Source of the DNA: Pseudomonadota bacterium
GTDB taxonomy: Bacteria > Myxococcota_A > Polyangia > Polyangiales > Polyangiaceae
Assembly: GCA_023411445.1 (NCBI GenBank)
Contig: JAEYOT010000313.1
Location: 1-11,576 of the forward strand
DNA length: 11,576 nucleotides
Direction: 5' to 3'
Shown here: positions 4,686 to 11,576 of the stretch, one piece after another
Numbering within the stretch: the stretch's first letter is position 1
Layout of the letters: the number at the start of each line of letters is the position of its first letter
Position numbers and translations under genes: made by a program
Notes under the pieces: model-generated
Seen by the model: only the letters and a program-made list of their open reading frames with translations
The model's database searches: none
Told to the model about the DNA's origin: nothing

Positions 4686-7343
4686 CTATCCCACGATGAA
4701 ATTGACAATCTTTCCGGGGACGTAGACGAACTTCTTCAGAGGCTTGTCGGCCACGAAACGCGCGACGTTCTCGTCCTTCAAAGCCTCCTGCTTGGCCGTC
4801 TCCTCCGACGCGTCCTTGGCTAGCTTCACGCGGCCGCGTGCCTTGCCGTTCACCTGCACGCCCATCTCCACGACGTCGTCGACGCACAGCGCCGGGTCGA
4901 AGCTGGGCCAGGGCTGGGTGCAGATCAGCTCTTGATGGCCGAGCTCGTGCCACAGCTCTTCGCTCAAATGCGGAGCGAACGGCGCCAGCACGAGCAGCAG
5001 CTTCTCCAGCGCGCCGCGCGGCACGCTCGGAAGCGACGCCAGGCGGTTGGCCAGGATCATCATCGTGCTCACGGCGGTGTTGAAGCGCAGCGACTCGATG
5101 TCCTCACCGACCTTCTTCACGGTGCGGTGCAGGAGCTTGCGGGTCTCTTCGTCGCCTTCGCCATCTTGCAGCGGCTTGCGAGCCACCGCGTCGACGCGAT
5201 CGAGAAAGCGCCGGCAGCCTTGGATGCCCGCCGTCTGCCACGGCTTCGTCTCGCGCAGCGGGCCCATGAACATCTCGTAGACGCGCAGGCTATCGGCGCC
5301 GAACTCGGCCACCACGTGGTCCGGATTCACCACGTTTCCGCGGGATTTGGCCATCTTCTCGACGGAGGTATGGAGCTTGACCCCGTGCTCCGGGTGGTGC
5401 GGCACAGCGGGCTGCTGGCCCTTGAACACCACGTCCGCCGGAGCCACGTAGCGCGCCTGCACCTTTTCACCCGCGGGCGTGCGCAGCTCGCCCTCGGCGT
5501 CCTGCTGCACGCTGGGATCGTCGCCGTCCAGCGCGCGCACGAGCTTGTCGTTGTCGTCCACGACAGCGTACCAGCGGTAAGCGTTGCCCAAGATCATGCC
5601 TTGATGCACGAGCTTCTGAAACGGCTCGGGGTGCTTGACCACGCCGACGTCGAACAGCACCTTGTGCCAGAAGCGCGCGTAGAGCAGGTGCAGCACGGCG
5701 TGCTCGTTGCCGCCCACGTAGAGGTCGACCGGCATCCAGTCGTCGTACGCCTGCTCTGAGAACGGCCGCTCGTCGTTTTGCGGATCCAGGTAACGCAGGT
5801 AGTACCAGCAGGAGCCGGCCCACTGCGGCATCGTGTTCGTCTCCCGCGCGTACCACTTCCCATCCTTCTGGAAAAAGCGCCAATCCAGCGCCTTCACCAG
5901 CGCGCCCGCCGGATCTCCCGGCCGGTAATCCTCTAGATCGGGCAAGCTTAGCGGCAGCTCCTGCTCCGGGACCGGGATGGGCGTGCCGTAGTCGATGGTG
6001 TGCGGGTCGCCCTTGCGCGGATCACCCTCGCAGCTGACGGGGAAATAGATGGGGATCGGCTCACCCCAATAGCGCTGCCGCGAGAACACCCAGTCACGCA
6101 GGCGGTAGTTCACCTTGCGCTCCCCGAGCTTTTGCTGCTCCAGGTAGCTCAAGATGTTCTGCTTCATGTCCGCGGTCTTCTGACCGTCGAACTGGCCGGA
6201 GCGCACCGCGATGCCGTCGCTCGTGAACGGCGCGTCGAGGCCGTCGTGCAGCTTGCCATCGGGGCTCACCACCTCGACGATGGGTAAGCCGTATTGCTTG
6301 GCAAACTCGAAGTCGCGCTCGTCGTGGGCCGGCACTGCCATGATGGCGCCGGTGCCGTACGCGCCCAGCACGTAGTCCGCCGTGTAGACGGGGATCTGCC
6401 GCTGCGTCAGGGGATTGATGGCATAAGCACCGGTAAACACTCCGGTTTTCTGCTTATTTAGCGCCGTGCGCTCCAGGTCGCTCTTGCGCGCGGCGGCCGC
6501 GACATACTGGGCGACCTCGGCGCGCTGCGCCTCGGCGGTGATCGCGAGCGTGAGCGCGTGATCCGGCGCGATCACCATGTACGTGGCGCCGAACAACGTG
6601 TCTGGACGCGTCGTGAACACGCGGATCTTTTCGCTGCGCCCCGCGACCGGGAAGTCCACCTCGGCGCCTTCGCTCTTGCCGATCCAGTCGCGCTGCTTCT
6701 GCTTCGTCTCGGGCCAGTCCAGCGGCTCCAGATCTTCCGCCAAGCGATCGGCGTAGGCGGTGATGCGCAGCTGCCACTGGCGCAGCGGCTGGCGGATCAC
6801 CGGGTGGTTGCCACGCTCACTGCGGCCGTCGATGACCTCCTCATTGGCCAGCACGGTGCCCAGCGCGGGGCACCAATTGACCGGAATTTCCGCTTGAAAC
6901 GCCAGGTCGCGCTCGAACAGCTTCAGGAAGATCCACTGCGTCCAGCGAACGTACTTGGGATCCGTGGTGTCCACCTCGCGCGACCAGTCGTAGGAAAATC
7001 CCAAGCTCTTGAGCTGGCGGCGGAAGGTGTTGATGTTCTCGCCGGTGGTCTTGGCCGGGTGCTGACCGGTGTTGATCGCGTGCTGCTCGGCGGGCAAGCC
7101 GAAAGCGTCCCAGCCCATCGGGTGCAGCACGTCGAAGCCCTGCGCGCGCTTGTAGCGCGAGATGATGTCCGTCGCCGTGTAGCCCTCGGGGTGCCCCACG
7201 TGCAGCCCGGAGCCCGACGGGTAGGGGAACATGTCGAGCGCGTAGAACTTGGGTCGCCCCGGGCGGCGCACCGACTTGAAGGCCTGCCGCTCGTCCCATT
7301 CACGCTGCCACTTGGGTTCAATCGCTCGGTGATCGTAAGCCAT
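4686..7343 (-). CDS. leuS: Leucyl-tRNA synthetase (LeuRS)
   Basis: LeuRS charges tRNA-Leu with leucine in the cytoplasm. The 885-residue protein shows the bacterial layout. It has the HIGH-type motif HVGH at 48-51 within YPSGSGLHVGHPEGYTA. The CP1 editing domain carries TTRPDTLFG (244-252) and the conserved Asp of HDERDFEFA (D341). The RDWVFSRQRYWGEPIP block follows at about 416-431, then a leucyl-specific insertion at about 590-655, then the KMSKS-type loop reading KMAKS (663-667), an anticodon-binding helical domain, and a C-terminal domain ending KIVNFIVG. The ATG at 7343 is chosen because MAYDHRAIEPKWQREWDE matches the usual LeuRS N-terminus. A GTG at 7364 is open but overlaps the likely promoter box. 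Length is close to the bacterial norm (about 860). lptE follows on the same strand. Confidence 0.98.
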   Translation of the reverse strand: MAYDHRAIEPKWQREWDERQAFKSVRRPGRPKFYALDMFPYPSGSGLHVGHPEGYTATDIISRYKRAQGFDVLHPMGWDAFGLPAEQHAINTGQHPAKTTGENINTFRRQLKSLGFSYDWSREVDTTDPKYVRWTQWIFLKLFERDLAFQAEIPVNWCPALGTVLANEEVIDGRSERGNHPVIRQPLRQWQLRITAYADRLAEDLEPLDWPETKQKQRDWIGKSEGAEVDFPVAGRSEKIRVFTTRPDTLFGATYMVIAPDHALTLAITAEAQRAEVAQYVAAAARKSDLERTALNKQKTGVFTGAYAINPLTQRQIPVYTADYVLGAYGTGAIMAVPAHDERDFEFAKQYGLPIVEVVSPDGKLHDGLDAPFTSDGIAVRSGQFDGQKTADMKQNILSYLEQQKLGERKVNYRLRDWVFSRQRYWGEPIPIYFPVSCEGDPRKGDPHTIDYGTPIPVPEQELPLSLPDLEDYRPGDPAGALVKALDWRFFQKDGKWYARETNTMPQWAGSCWYYLRYLDPQNDERPFSEQAYDDWMPVDLYVGGNEHAVLHLLYARFWHKVLFDVGVVKHPEPFQKLVHQGMILGNAYRWYAVVDDNDKLVRALDGDDPSVQQDAEGELRTPAGEKVQARYVAPADVVFKGQQPAVPHHPEHGVKLHTSVEKMAKSRGNVVNPDHVVAEFGADSLRVYEMFMGPLRETKPWQTAGIQGCRRFLDRVDAVARKPLQDGEGDEETRKLLHRTVKKVGEDIESLRFNTAVSTMMILANRLASLPSVPRGALEKLLLVLAPFAPHLSEELWHELGHQELICTQPWPSFDPALCVDDVVEMGVQVNGKARGRVKLAKDASEETAKQEALKDENVARFVADKPLKKFVYVPGKIVNFIVG

Positions 7344-7354
7344 ACGCAGGGCTC

Positions 7355-7363
7355 GATATAGCA
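7355..7363 (-). promoter_or_regulatory. Extended -10-like promoter element of leuS (TGCTATATC)
   Basis: On the minus strand TGC-TATATC forms an extended -10 ending 11 bases before ATG 7343, inside the 48-base gap to the neighbouring gene. The 10-mer TCGGTGCTAT containing its first part also occurs before folD. No good -35 hexamer is seen. A very short leader without a Shine-Dalgarno sequence is implied. Confidence 0.45.
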
Positions 7364-7391
7364 CCGAGGGGCGCTCGCTGGTGGTGGCCAG

Positions 7392-8666
7392 TTACCCGCC
7401 AGGGTCGCTCCGCCGGTGCTTGCGGAGCAAGCGCTGACGGCGCTTTTCGGCCGCTGATTCAGTCTCCGAGGTGCCCTGCTCGAGCAGCGCCAACGCGCGC
7501 GCCGGATCCTTCACGAAGTGCTCGTACAGCTTCGCCAGCTCCAGGCGCAGCGCCGGGTCGTCCACCTCCCCCGCCAGCGCTTCGAAGTCCTGCAAGGCCC
7601 GCGCGCGATCACCGCGCGCCTTGTGCACGTCCCCCCTCACCTTCAGCGCGCGCGTGGCGCCCAGCTCGAGCGCCCGGTCGGCGGCGCGCGCAGCCTCCGC
7701 CAGCGCTCCAGCGCGCTTCATGGTCTGCGCGAAGCCGACCAGATCGTCGCCATGCAAGAGGTCGAAAGGCTCGCCGTACAAGCCGACCAGCGCGGCCATG
7801 CTCACGACGTCCCACGCGTTGTGCTCGACCACCTCGCGCAGCGCTTCTTCGTCGCCGGTGCGCAAAAAATGGGCGTAGCGAGCCGGCACGTCCCCGCCGT
7901 CTACGTCTTGCCCGCGCTCGAAGCCGAGCACCTCGCTCTCCAGCGTCTTCAGGCGGCAGGCTCCGAGCCGCGCGCGGTGCAAGCGCCGGCCGATGTGCAG
8001 CAGGTCCAGGTGCGGCAAATCGGCGGGTATTTTGCGGCGATTCATCACGAAGCGCGTCTTCAGCAGCGGCCAGTCGAATGCCTTGCCGTTGTAAGAGACC
8101 AAGAGGCCCGTCTGCGCCAAGCGGCGCTCCAGCAGCGTGAGCATGGCGGGCTCATCCGCGGGGCTCCGCAGCAGTAGCTGCTCGACGTTCAGCCGTCGTT
8201 CGCGATCGAACCAGGCCATGCCGAGCAAGAACGCCAGCGCCCCTGCTCCTCCCAGCCCCGTCGTCTCCGTGTCGATGAAGAGCGCTCGCGAGAATTCCTG
8301 CTGCGCGAGCGAGGGATCCAGCGCCAAGAGCGCGAGCAGCTCGGGGCGGCTTGCGTACGCGGCGTCCACGGGCATGCGTCCCACGTGGTGAGAAGGCGGC
8401 AGAATCACGTGTCGCCGGTAGAGCGGCCCCTCATCGCTCTCCTCGCACGTGAAGGGCAGAGAGGTGCGGCTCGGATCCGCTGGCGTGGCCGGCGCGGGCG
8501 CCCCGGCCGGCGTGCGCGCGAGAATTTCCGCCATTTTTTGGCGGAGCTGCTCGATCACGGCAGCGTTCGAGCTAGGCGGAGCGGGCGGAGGCGGGCTCGC
8601 GCTCGGCACGTTGACCGGCGGCGTCGTCGGCGTGGGCAAGAAGCCGAGCTTGCGCTTGAAGTCCAT
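7392..8666 (-). CDS. YprB-like RNase H-fold exonuclease with helical repeat tail
   Basis: This 424-residue protein carries a DnaQ/RNase H-fold exonuclease domain of the YprB type at about 127-300. Metal-binding acids are visible: D132 and E134 in FIDTETTG, D198 in SYNGKAFDWP and D286 in HNAWDVVSM. H282 occupies the fourth-motif position. This is a DEDD 3'-5' nuclease arrangement; substrate and role are not known. Residues 1-75 include a Pro/Ala-rich, probably disordered region around a short helix (about 34-50). Residues 305-400 are Ala/Leu/Glu-rich helices with a TPR-like look (GALAEAARAADRALELG, KARGDRARALQDFEAL), and the basic end KRRQRLLRKHRR could bind nucleic acid. ATG 8666 lies 4 bases after the upstream propeller gene's stop, so the two are probably one transcript. 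An open extension beyond the ATG overlaps that gene in another frame and is not real. Confidence 0.88.
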   Translation of the reverse strand: MDFKRKLGFLPTPTTPPVNVPSASPPPPAPPSSNAAVIEQLRQKMAEILARTPAGAPAPATPADPSRTSLPFTCEESDEGPLYRRHVILPPSHHVGRMPVDAAYASRPELLALLALDPSLAQQEFSRALFIDTETTGLGGAGALAFLLGMAWFDRERRLNVEQLLLRSPADEPAMLTLLERRLAQTGLLVSYNGKAFDWPLLKTRFVMNRRKIPADLPHLDLLHIGRRLHRARLGACRLKTLESEVLGFERGQDVDGGDVPARYAHFLRTGDEEALREVVEHNAWDVVSMAALVGLYGEPFDLLHGDDLVGFAQTMKRAGALAEAARAADRALELGATRALKVRGDVHKARGDRARALQDFEALAGEVDDPALRLELAKLYEHFVKDPARALALLEQGTSETESAAEKRRQRLLRKHRRSDPGG

Positions 8667-8670
8667 CGCC

Positions 8671-9600
8671 TTACGGCTTGCCTCCGGCGACTGGCAGCTC
8701 GTAGACGCGCACGGCGCCGTCCACGCTCGCGAGCACCAGGCGTCGGCGCGGGGCGTCCCACACTGGCCGAAGCGGCGTCGCTCCCAGCGCGATCTCGGTG
8801 ACCTCACCTCCCCGGTAGTGCAGGCGCACGGCGCCCCCAGCCTCCGCCACGGCCACGAACGCGTCGCCCTCGACCGGTGGCTGCAAGCACTCGCTCGCCA
8901 CCGAGCGCTCCGGGGCCCGAGCGCCGTGCACGATGTCCCGCCGCGCATCGCAGCTGAGCAGCGCGCCGCGCGCGGAAAGAGCCCATTTCGCGCCGCTCGG
9001 TGCGGCCGGCAGCGGGCTCCGCTCCCAGCCGTAGCCTTTGATGCGCGCCCACTCCTCGCCGAGCACGAGCGCCAGCCTGCCGTCTGCCAGCATGACTGGC
9101 GACGAGCGCGCTCGAGGCGCCGCCAGCCGCAGCACCATCGCGCCGCTGCTGGTCACTCCGTACAAGTGATCATCCGTGCCGACGAAGAAGGCCGTGCCCT
9201 TGTCGTTCAGCGCGACCTCGCTCTTGGCGGAGACGGGGAGATGAAACGTCCAACGCAGCCGGGAGTCCGGCTCGAAGCAGTACAGGCGCGCTTCGCTCGT
9301 GGCGACGAACACGCGACCGGTGGCCGGATCCTGCCGCGGCGCGGCGACGATGCGGCCCTGCACGGTGTAGCTCCAGCGGTAGCGACCGTCCGGCGCGAGC
9401 GCGTGCAGGTACCCGTCACCCGTGCCGATCCAGATTGAGCCGTCCGTGCCCACTCCGGGCGGTGCAAACAGCCCAGCACCCGCGAAAAAGCGCGACAGCA
9501 GGTACGGCTCGGGTAGCGGCGCCTCGGCGGCGTGCGCCGCGCCCACCCGAGCGAGGGTCAAGGCAGCGAGCAAGAGGCGAGCGACCGGGCCGAGCAACAC
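8671..9600 (-). CDS. Exported PQQ-type beta-propeller repeat protein
   Basis: The 309-residue product starts with a signal peptide (MLLGPVARLLLAALTLARVG) and a probable cleavage site after AHA at residue 24, so it should reach the periplasm. The mature part repeats the PQQ/BamB-like blade pattern: GSIWIGTGDGYLHALAPDG (54-72), GRVFVATSEARLYCFEPDS (95-113), GTAFFVGTDDHLYGVTSSG (135-153), and later GRLALVLGEE and LVLASVDGAVRVYELP (288-302). Each is a strand-turn-strand with a G-x-L-(H/Y) core. Such propellers are scaffolds or binding proteins; resemblance to BamB is structural only, and no catalytic residues are evident. Cysteines stand at 107, 217 and 238. GTG 9600 is chosen because it places the signal peptide at the N-terminus and has GAGG 8 bases upstream; GTG 9666 would add 22 residues. 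It is divergent from coaE and coupled to the nuclease gene downstream. Confidence 0.82.
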   Translation of the reverse strand: MLLGPVARLLLAALTLARVGAAHAAEAPLPEPYLLSRFFAGAGLFAPPGVGTDGSIWIGTGDGYLHALAPDGRYRWSYTVQGRIVAAPRQDPATGRVFVATSEARLYCFEPDSRLRWTFHLPVSAKSEVALNDKGTAFFVGTDDHLYGVTSSGAMVLRLAAPRARSSPVMLADGRLALVLGEEWARIKGYGWERSPLPAAPSGAKWALSARGALLSCDARRDIVHGARAPERSVASECLQPPVEGDAFVAVAEAGGAVRLHYRGGEVTEIALGATPLRPVWDAPRRRLVLASVDGAVRVYELPVAGGKP

Positions 9601-9608
9601 CCGCCGAG

Positions 9609-9612
9609 CCTC
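9609..9612 (-). promoter_or_regulatory. Ribosome binding site for the propeller gene
   Basis: GAGG on the minus strand lies 8 bases before GTG 9600 and favours this start over GTG 9666. Confidence 0.45.
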
Positions 9613-9666
9613 GCGAAGACCGCCGCCGGCGGCAAGCGCGATCGTGCACCGTCGCGCGCGATGCAC

Positions 9667-9672
9667 TAGCCT
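9667..9672 (+). promoter_or_regulatory. -10-like box (TAGCCT) before coaE
   Basis: TAGCCT ends exactly 7 bases before GTG 9680. With normal promoter geometry the first transcribed base would be at or next to the start codon, giving a leaderless mRNA. There is no Shine-Dalgarno sequence and no clear -35 in the 79-base divergent gap. Confidence 0.45.
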
Positions 9673-9679
9673 GAGCTGC

Positions 9680-10282
9680 GTGGCGTTTCGCGTTTTCGGA
9701 CTGACCGGCGGCATCGGCTCCGGCAAGAGCAGCGTGGCTCGCCTGCTGCGCGAGCGCGGCGTACCGGTGGTGGACGCAGACGAGCTGGCTCGCGAGGCCG
9801 TGGCGGCGGGTAGCGACGGTCTCGCGCAAGTCGCGGAGGCCTTTGGCGCCGAGCTGGTGGGAGCCGATGGCGAGCTGGATCGCAAACGGCTAGCAAGCCT
9901 GGTTTTTTCCGACGAAGGGGCGCGAAAGCGGCTCAACGCCATCACGCATCCGATCGTGCGGCGTCTTTCGCAAGAGCGCTTCGCGGCCTTGGCGCAGCAG
10001 GGAGTGGAGCTAGCGGCGTACGATGTGCCGCTCTTGTACGAAGTGGGGCTGGATCGCGCGCTTTCGCCGGTCGTGGTCGTGGCAGCGAGCGAAGCGACGC
10101 AGCTCAGCCGCGTGATGGCGCGCGACGGTGTGAGCGAAGGCGAAGCGCGCGCCCGCATCGCCGCGCAGCTGCCGCTCGCGGAAAAGCGCGCCCGCGCCGA
10201 CTACGTGCTCGACAACGACGGCACCCCCGAGCAGCTGGCGGCTCAGCTGGACGCGCTGTTGCCCCGGCTACGGTCGGGCTAA
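9680..10282 (+). CDS. coaE: Dephospho-CoA kinase
   Basis: CoaE phosphorylates the 3'-hydroxyl of dephospho-CoA with ATP, the last step of coenzyme A synthesis. The 200-residue protein is of normal length. It carries the P-loop GGIGSGKS (10-17), the [10 protein letters not shown] segment (30-39) with the conserved D-x-D, ITHP (88-91), the YDVPLLYE motif (114-121), the adenine-side VMARDG (145-150), and the C-terminal [23 protein letters not shown] pattern (159-181) typical of the family. GTG 9680 is the start because [11 protein letters not shown] begins at residue 3, as is standard. The frame is open further upstream but overlaps the divergent propeller gene. Its TAA stop overlaps the folD stop. 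Confidence 0.97.
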   Translation: MAFRVFGLTGGIGSGKSSVARLLRERGVPVVDADELAREAVAAGSDGLAQVAEAFGAELVGADGELDRKRLASLVFSDEGARKRLNAITHPIVRRLSQERFAALAQQGVELAAYDVPLLYEVGLDRALSPVVVVAASEATQLSRVMARDGVSEGEARARIAAQLPLAEKRARADYVLDNDGTPEQLAAQLDALLPRLRSG

Positions 10283-11139
10283 CGGCGCCGGGCGAGCCGC
10301 ATTTTCGCGGCTTTCAGCGTATTTTCCAGCAGGCAGGCGATGGTCATGGGACCGACGCCGCCCGGCACCTTGGTGATGAAGGCCGCCACCTGCTCGGCCG
10401 CGGCAAAGTCCACGTCACCGCAGAGCTTGCCTTGGGCGTTACGGTTCATGCCCACGTCGATCACGGCGGCGCCGGGCTTGATGTAGTCACCCTTGATGAC
10501 GGCCTCACGCCCGACGGCGGCCACCAGCACATCCGCTCGCCGACAAACCGCGCCCAGATCTGCCGTCTTGGAATGAGCGATCGTGACGGTGGCGTTCTCG
10601 GCGAGGAGCAGCGCCGCGACCGGCTTGCCCACGAGGTTACTGCGTCCCACCACGACGGCGTTCGCGCCAGCGAGCTTCACGCCCGCTTCACGCAGCAGGC
10701 GCATGCAGCCCGCAGGCGTGCACGAGACCAGGCTGTCGGCGCCGGCCCACAGCGCGCCGACGTTCAACGGATGCAAGCCGTCCACGTCTTTTTCGGCCGA
10801 GATCGTCTCGATCACGCGCGTTTGGCTGATGTGCTTCGGCACCGGAAACTGCACCAAGATGCCGTCCACCGTGTCGTCGGCGTTGAGCTGATTCACCAGC
10901 TGCAAGAGCTCGGCTTCGCTGGTCGAGGCGGGCAGACGGTACAGCTTGCCAGCCATCCCGACCTCGGCGGCCGCCTTCTCCTTGCTGCGCACGTAGACGT
11001 CCGACGCGGGATCGTCGCCGACCAGCACCACCTGCAGCCCTGGCGGGCGACCGTGCGCAGCCCGAAATTGCTCGACCCCGACCCGGACCTCGTCGCGGAC
11101 CTTCTGAGCGATCGCCTTGCCGTCGATGATTTGCGCCAT
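10279..11139 (-). CDS. folD: Bifunctional methylenetetrahydrofolate dehydrogenase / methenyltetrahydrofolate cyclohydrolase
   Basis: FolD oxidises 5,10-methylene-THF to methenyl-THF with NADP+ and hydrolyses it to 10-formyl-THF, supplying one-carbon units for purines and formyl-Met. The 286-residue protein has all signatures: [11 protein letters not shown] with Y49 and the cyclohydrolase lysine K53, GILVQFPVP (93-101), EKDVDGLHP (116-124), the nucleotide-binding [12 protein letters not shown] (162-173), HSKT (189-192), ADVLVAAVG (202-210) and PGGVGPMT (259-266). Length is typical. ATG 11139 is chosen because [11 protein letters not shown] is the usual FolD beginning. A six-residue upstream extension overlaps the promoter-like box. 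The C-terminus ends in basic residues (RLARRR), and its last codon and stop overlap the end of convergent coaE. Confidence 0.98.
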   Translation of the reverse strand: MAQIIDGKAIAQKVRDEVRVGVEQFRAAHGRPPGLQVVLVGDDPASDVYVRSKEKAAAEVGMAGKLYRLPASTSEAELLQLVNQLNADDTVDGILVQFPVPKHISQTRVIETISAEKDVDGLHPLNVGALWAGADSLVSCTPAGCMRLLREAGVKLAGANAVVVGRSNLVGKPVAALLLAENATVTIAHSKTADLGAVCRRADVLVAAVGREAVIKGDYIKPGAAVIDVGMNRNAQGKLCGDVDFAAAEQVAAFITKVPGGVGPMTIACLLENTLKAAKMRLARRR

Positions 11140-11147
11140 CGGGCGCG

Positions 11148-11156
11148 GCAATAGCA
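11148..11156 (-). promoter_or_regulatory. Extended -10-like promoter element of folD (TGCTATTGC)
   Basis: On the minus strand TGC-TATTGC ends 8 bases before ATG 11139, in the 30-base gap after the upstream gene. The 10-mer TCGGTGCTAT shared with the leuS promoter region overlaps it. No Shine-Dalgarno sequence is present, so a leaderless or nearly leaderless start is likely. Confidence 0.45.
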
Positions 11157-11169
11157 CCGATCGGCGCGC

Positions 11170-11576
11170 TCAGGGAGGGTTCCCGATCGCCGTCACGACC
11201 GTGACGGTACCGGCCCTGACGCGGAGATCCACCCGCCCGCTGGCGGCGCCGGCGAGGTTCACCGACGCGCTGCCGAGCGACGACGTAGCGGGCACATTGC
11301 CGAGGAAAATCAGGCCGCTCTCATCCGTGGAAGCCCCCTCGCTTGCGTCCCACGTCTGCTCCAAGCGGTAGGCGATCACCTCGGCGGCCAGCTGGGCCAC
11401 GACGCCCGGCACCGAGCGCCCCTGGGTATCGACCACGCGCAGCACCACTTGAGCCCGCCCGGCTGCCGGCTCACCCGCGAGGCTGAGCTGGAAAATGCGC
11501 TCCACTTCCAGCTCACGTACGACGCCCACGACCAGCTCATCCGCCTTCGCGGAGCGCGTATCGATCACGCTCAGCG
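11170..11576 (-). CDS. Hypothetical beta-rich protein, C-terminal part (5' end outside window)
   Basis: The frame is open from the right edge to TGA at 11170-11172, about 135 codons. An in-frame GTG at 11568 exists, but the frame continues beyond the edge, so this is most likely the end of a larger protein. The visible part is rich in Val, Ala, Gly and Thr in alternating patterns. It contains AQVVLRVVDTQGRSVPGVV followed about 30 residues later by STDESGLIFLGNVP. The V-x-D-x-x-G-x-x-(V/I)-P-G-(V/A) to T-D-x-x-G spacing is that of Ig-like or carboxypeptidase-regulatory-like beta-sandwich domains, which often decorate secreted proteins. No catalytic residues, cysteines or membrane segments are seen. 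The domain suggestion is an inference, and the identity is unknown. It is 30 bases upstream of folD on the same strand, but folD appears to have its own promoter. Confidence 0.65.
   Translation of the reverse strand, partial: LSVIDTRSAKADELVVGVVRELEVERIFQLSLAGEPAAGRAQVVLRVVDTQGRSVPGVVAQLAAEVIAYRLEQTWDASEGASTDESGLIFLGNVPATSSLGSASVNLAGAASGRVDLRVRAGTVTVVTAIGNPP

Noticed and set aside
4932..5759. Plus-strand reading frame of 275 codons opposite leuS
   Set aside because: Antisense shadow of leuS, rich in His, Val, Leu and Arg, without any recognisable motif.
6558..7361. Long plus-strand reading frame of 267 codons opposite leuS
   Set aside because: It lies wholly antisense to leuS, which is beyond doubt. 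The composition (Arg, Val, His, Ala-rich) is the mirror of GC-rich codons, and no domain is recognisable.
8667..8948. N-terminal extension of the YprB-like gene
   Set aside because: The 94 extra codons overlap the propeller gene in another frame and are Arg/Ser/Cys-rich noise; ATG 8666 begins the plausible protein.
8449..9438. Plus-strand reading frame of 329 codons opposite the nuclease and propeller genes
   Set aside because: It spans the junction of two well-supported minus-strand genes in an antisense frame, with Arg/Ala-rich low-complexity content and no family motif.
9601..10158. N-terminal extension of the propeller gene across coaE
   Set aside because: The frame stays open for 186 more codons but is antisense to coaE. 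The signal peptide and ribosome binding site place the real start at 9600.
1..11576. Phage, transposon, toxin-antitoxin, CRISPR or tRNA content
   Set aside because: No transposase, integrase, direct-repeat array, cloverleaf or small paired toxin genes are visible; all stretches are accounted for by housekeeping or envelope genes.

Overview
The window is GC-rich, gene-dense bacterial DNA. Its wobble positions are mostly G or C, and long antisense reading frames accompany nearly every gene. A lipoprotein with a Gly/Thr/Asn tract followed by a cysteine-dense domain, together with the deltaproteobacterial-style gene content, suggests a myxobacterium of the Polyangiales type (Sorangium or Polyangium-like). 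This is inferred from style, not from a marker gene. I see no mobile element, CRISPR array, tRNA or rRNA. Most of the content is core housekeeping and cell-envelope functions.

Layout. Positions 1-2344 (+) hold a tight operon with 2-base gaps: the C-terminal parvulin domain of a peptidyl-prolyl isomerase (cut by the window edge), a stand-alone response-regulator receiver domain, and lnt, the apolipoprotein N-acyltransferase. A 125-base leader with alternating inverted repeats precedes a Cys-rich lipoprotein gene (2470-3165, +), which is followed by a probable hairpin terminator. A DUF72-family gene (3363-4013, +) runs tail-to-tail into lptE (4016-4639, -). Upstream of lptE on the same strand is leuS (4686-7343, -). 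The leuS-lptE order is also found in E. coli. Next on the minus strand come a YprB-type RNase H-like exonuclease with a helical repeat tail (7392-8666) and, just upstream and probably co-transcribed, an exported PQQ-type beta-propeller protein (8671-9600). coaE (9680-10282, +) diverges from that pair and overlaps the end of folD (10279-11139, -) by four bases. The window ends in the C-terminal part of an unrecognised beta-rich protein (11170-11576, -).

How the genes relate. Lnt performs the last step of lipoprotein maturation, and two clients are visible: the Cys-rich lipoprotein next door and LptE of the lipopolysaccharide export machine. The PPIase and the propeller protein are also plausible envelope factors. 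leuS, coaE and folD are single-gene essentials for translation, coenzyme A and one-carbon metabolism. Several genes (DUF72, lptE, leuS, coaE, folD) lack a clear Shine-Dalgarno sequence but carry a -10-like hexamer 7-11 bases before the chosen start codon, as expected for leaderless or very short-leader mRNAs. This, the Cys-rich lipoprotein and the receiver domain inside an envelope operon are the points most worth a second look. I did not find a convincing novel multi-gene system.
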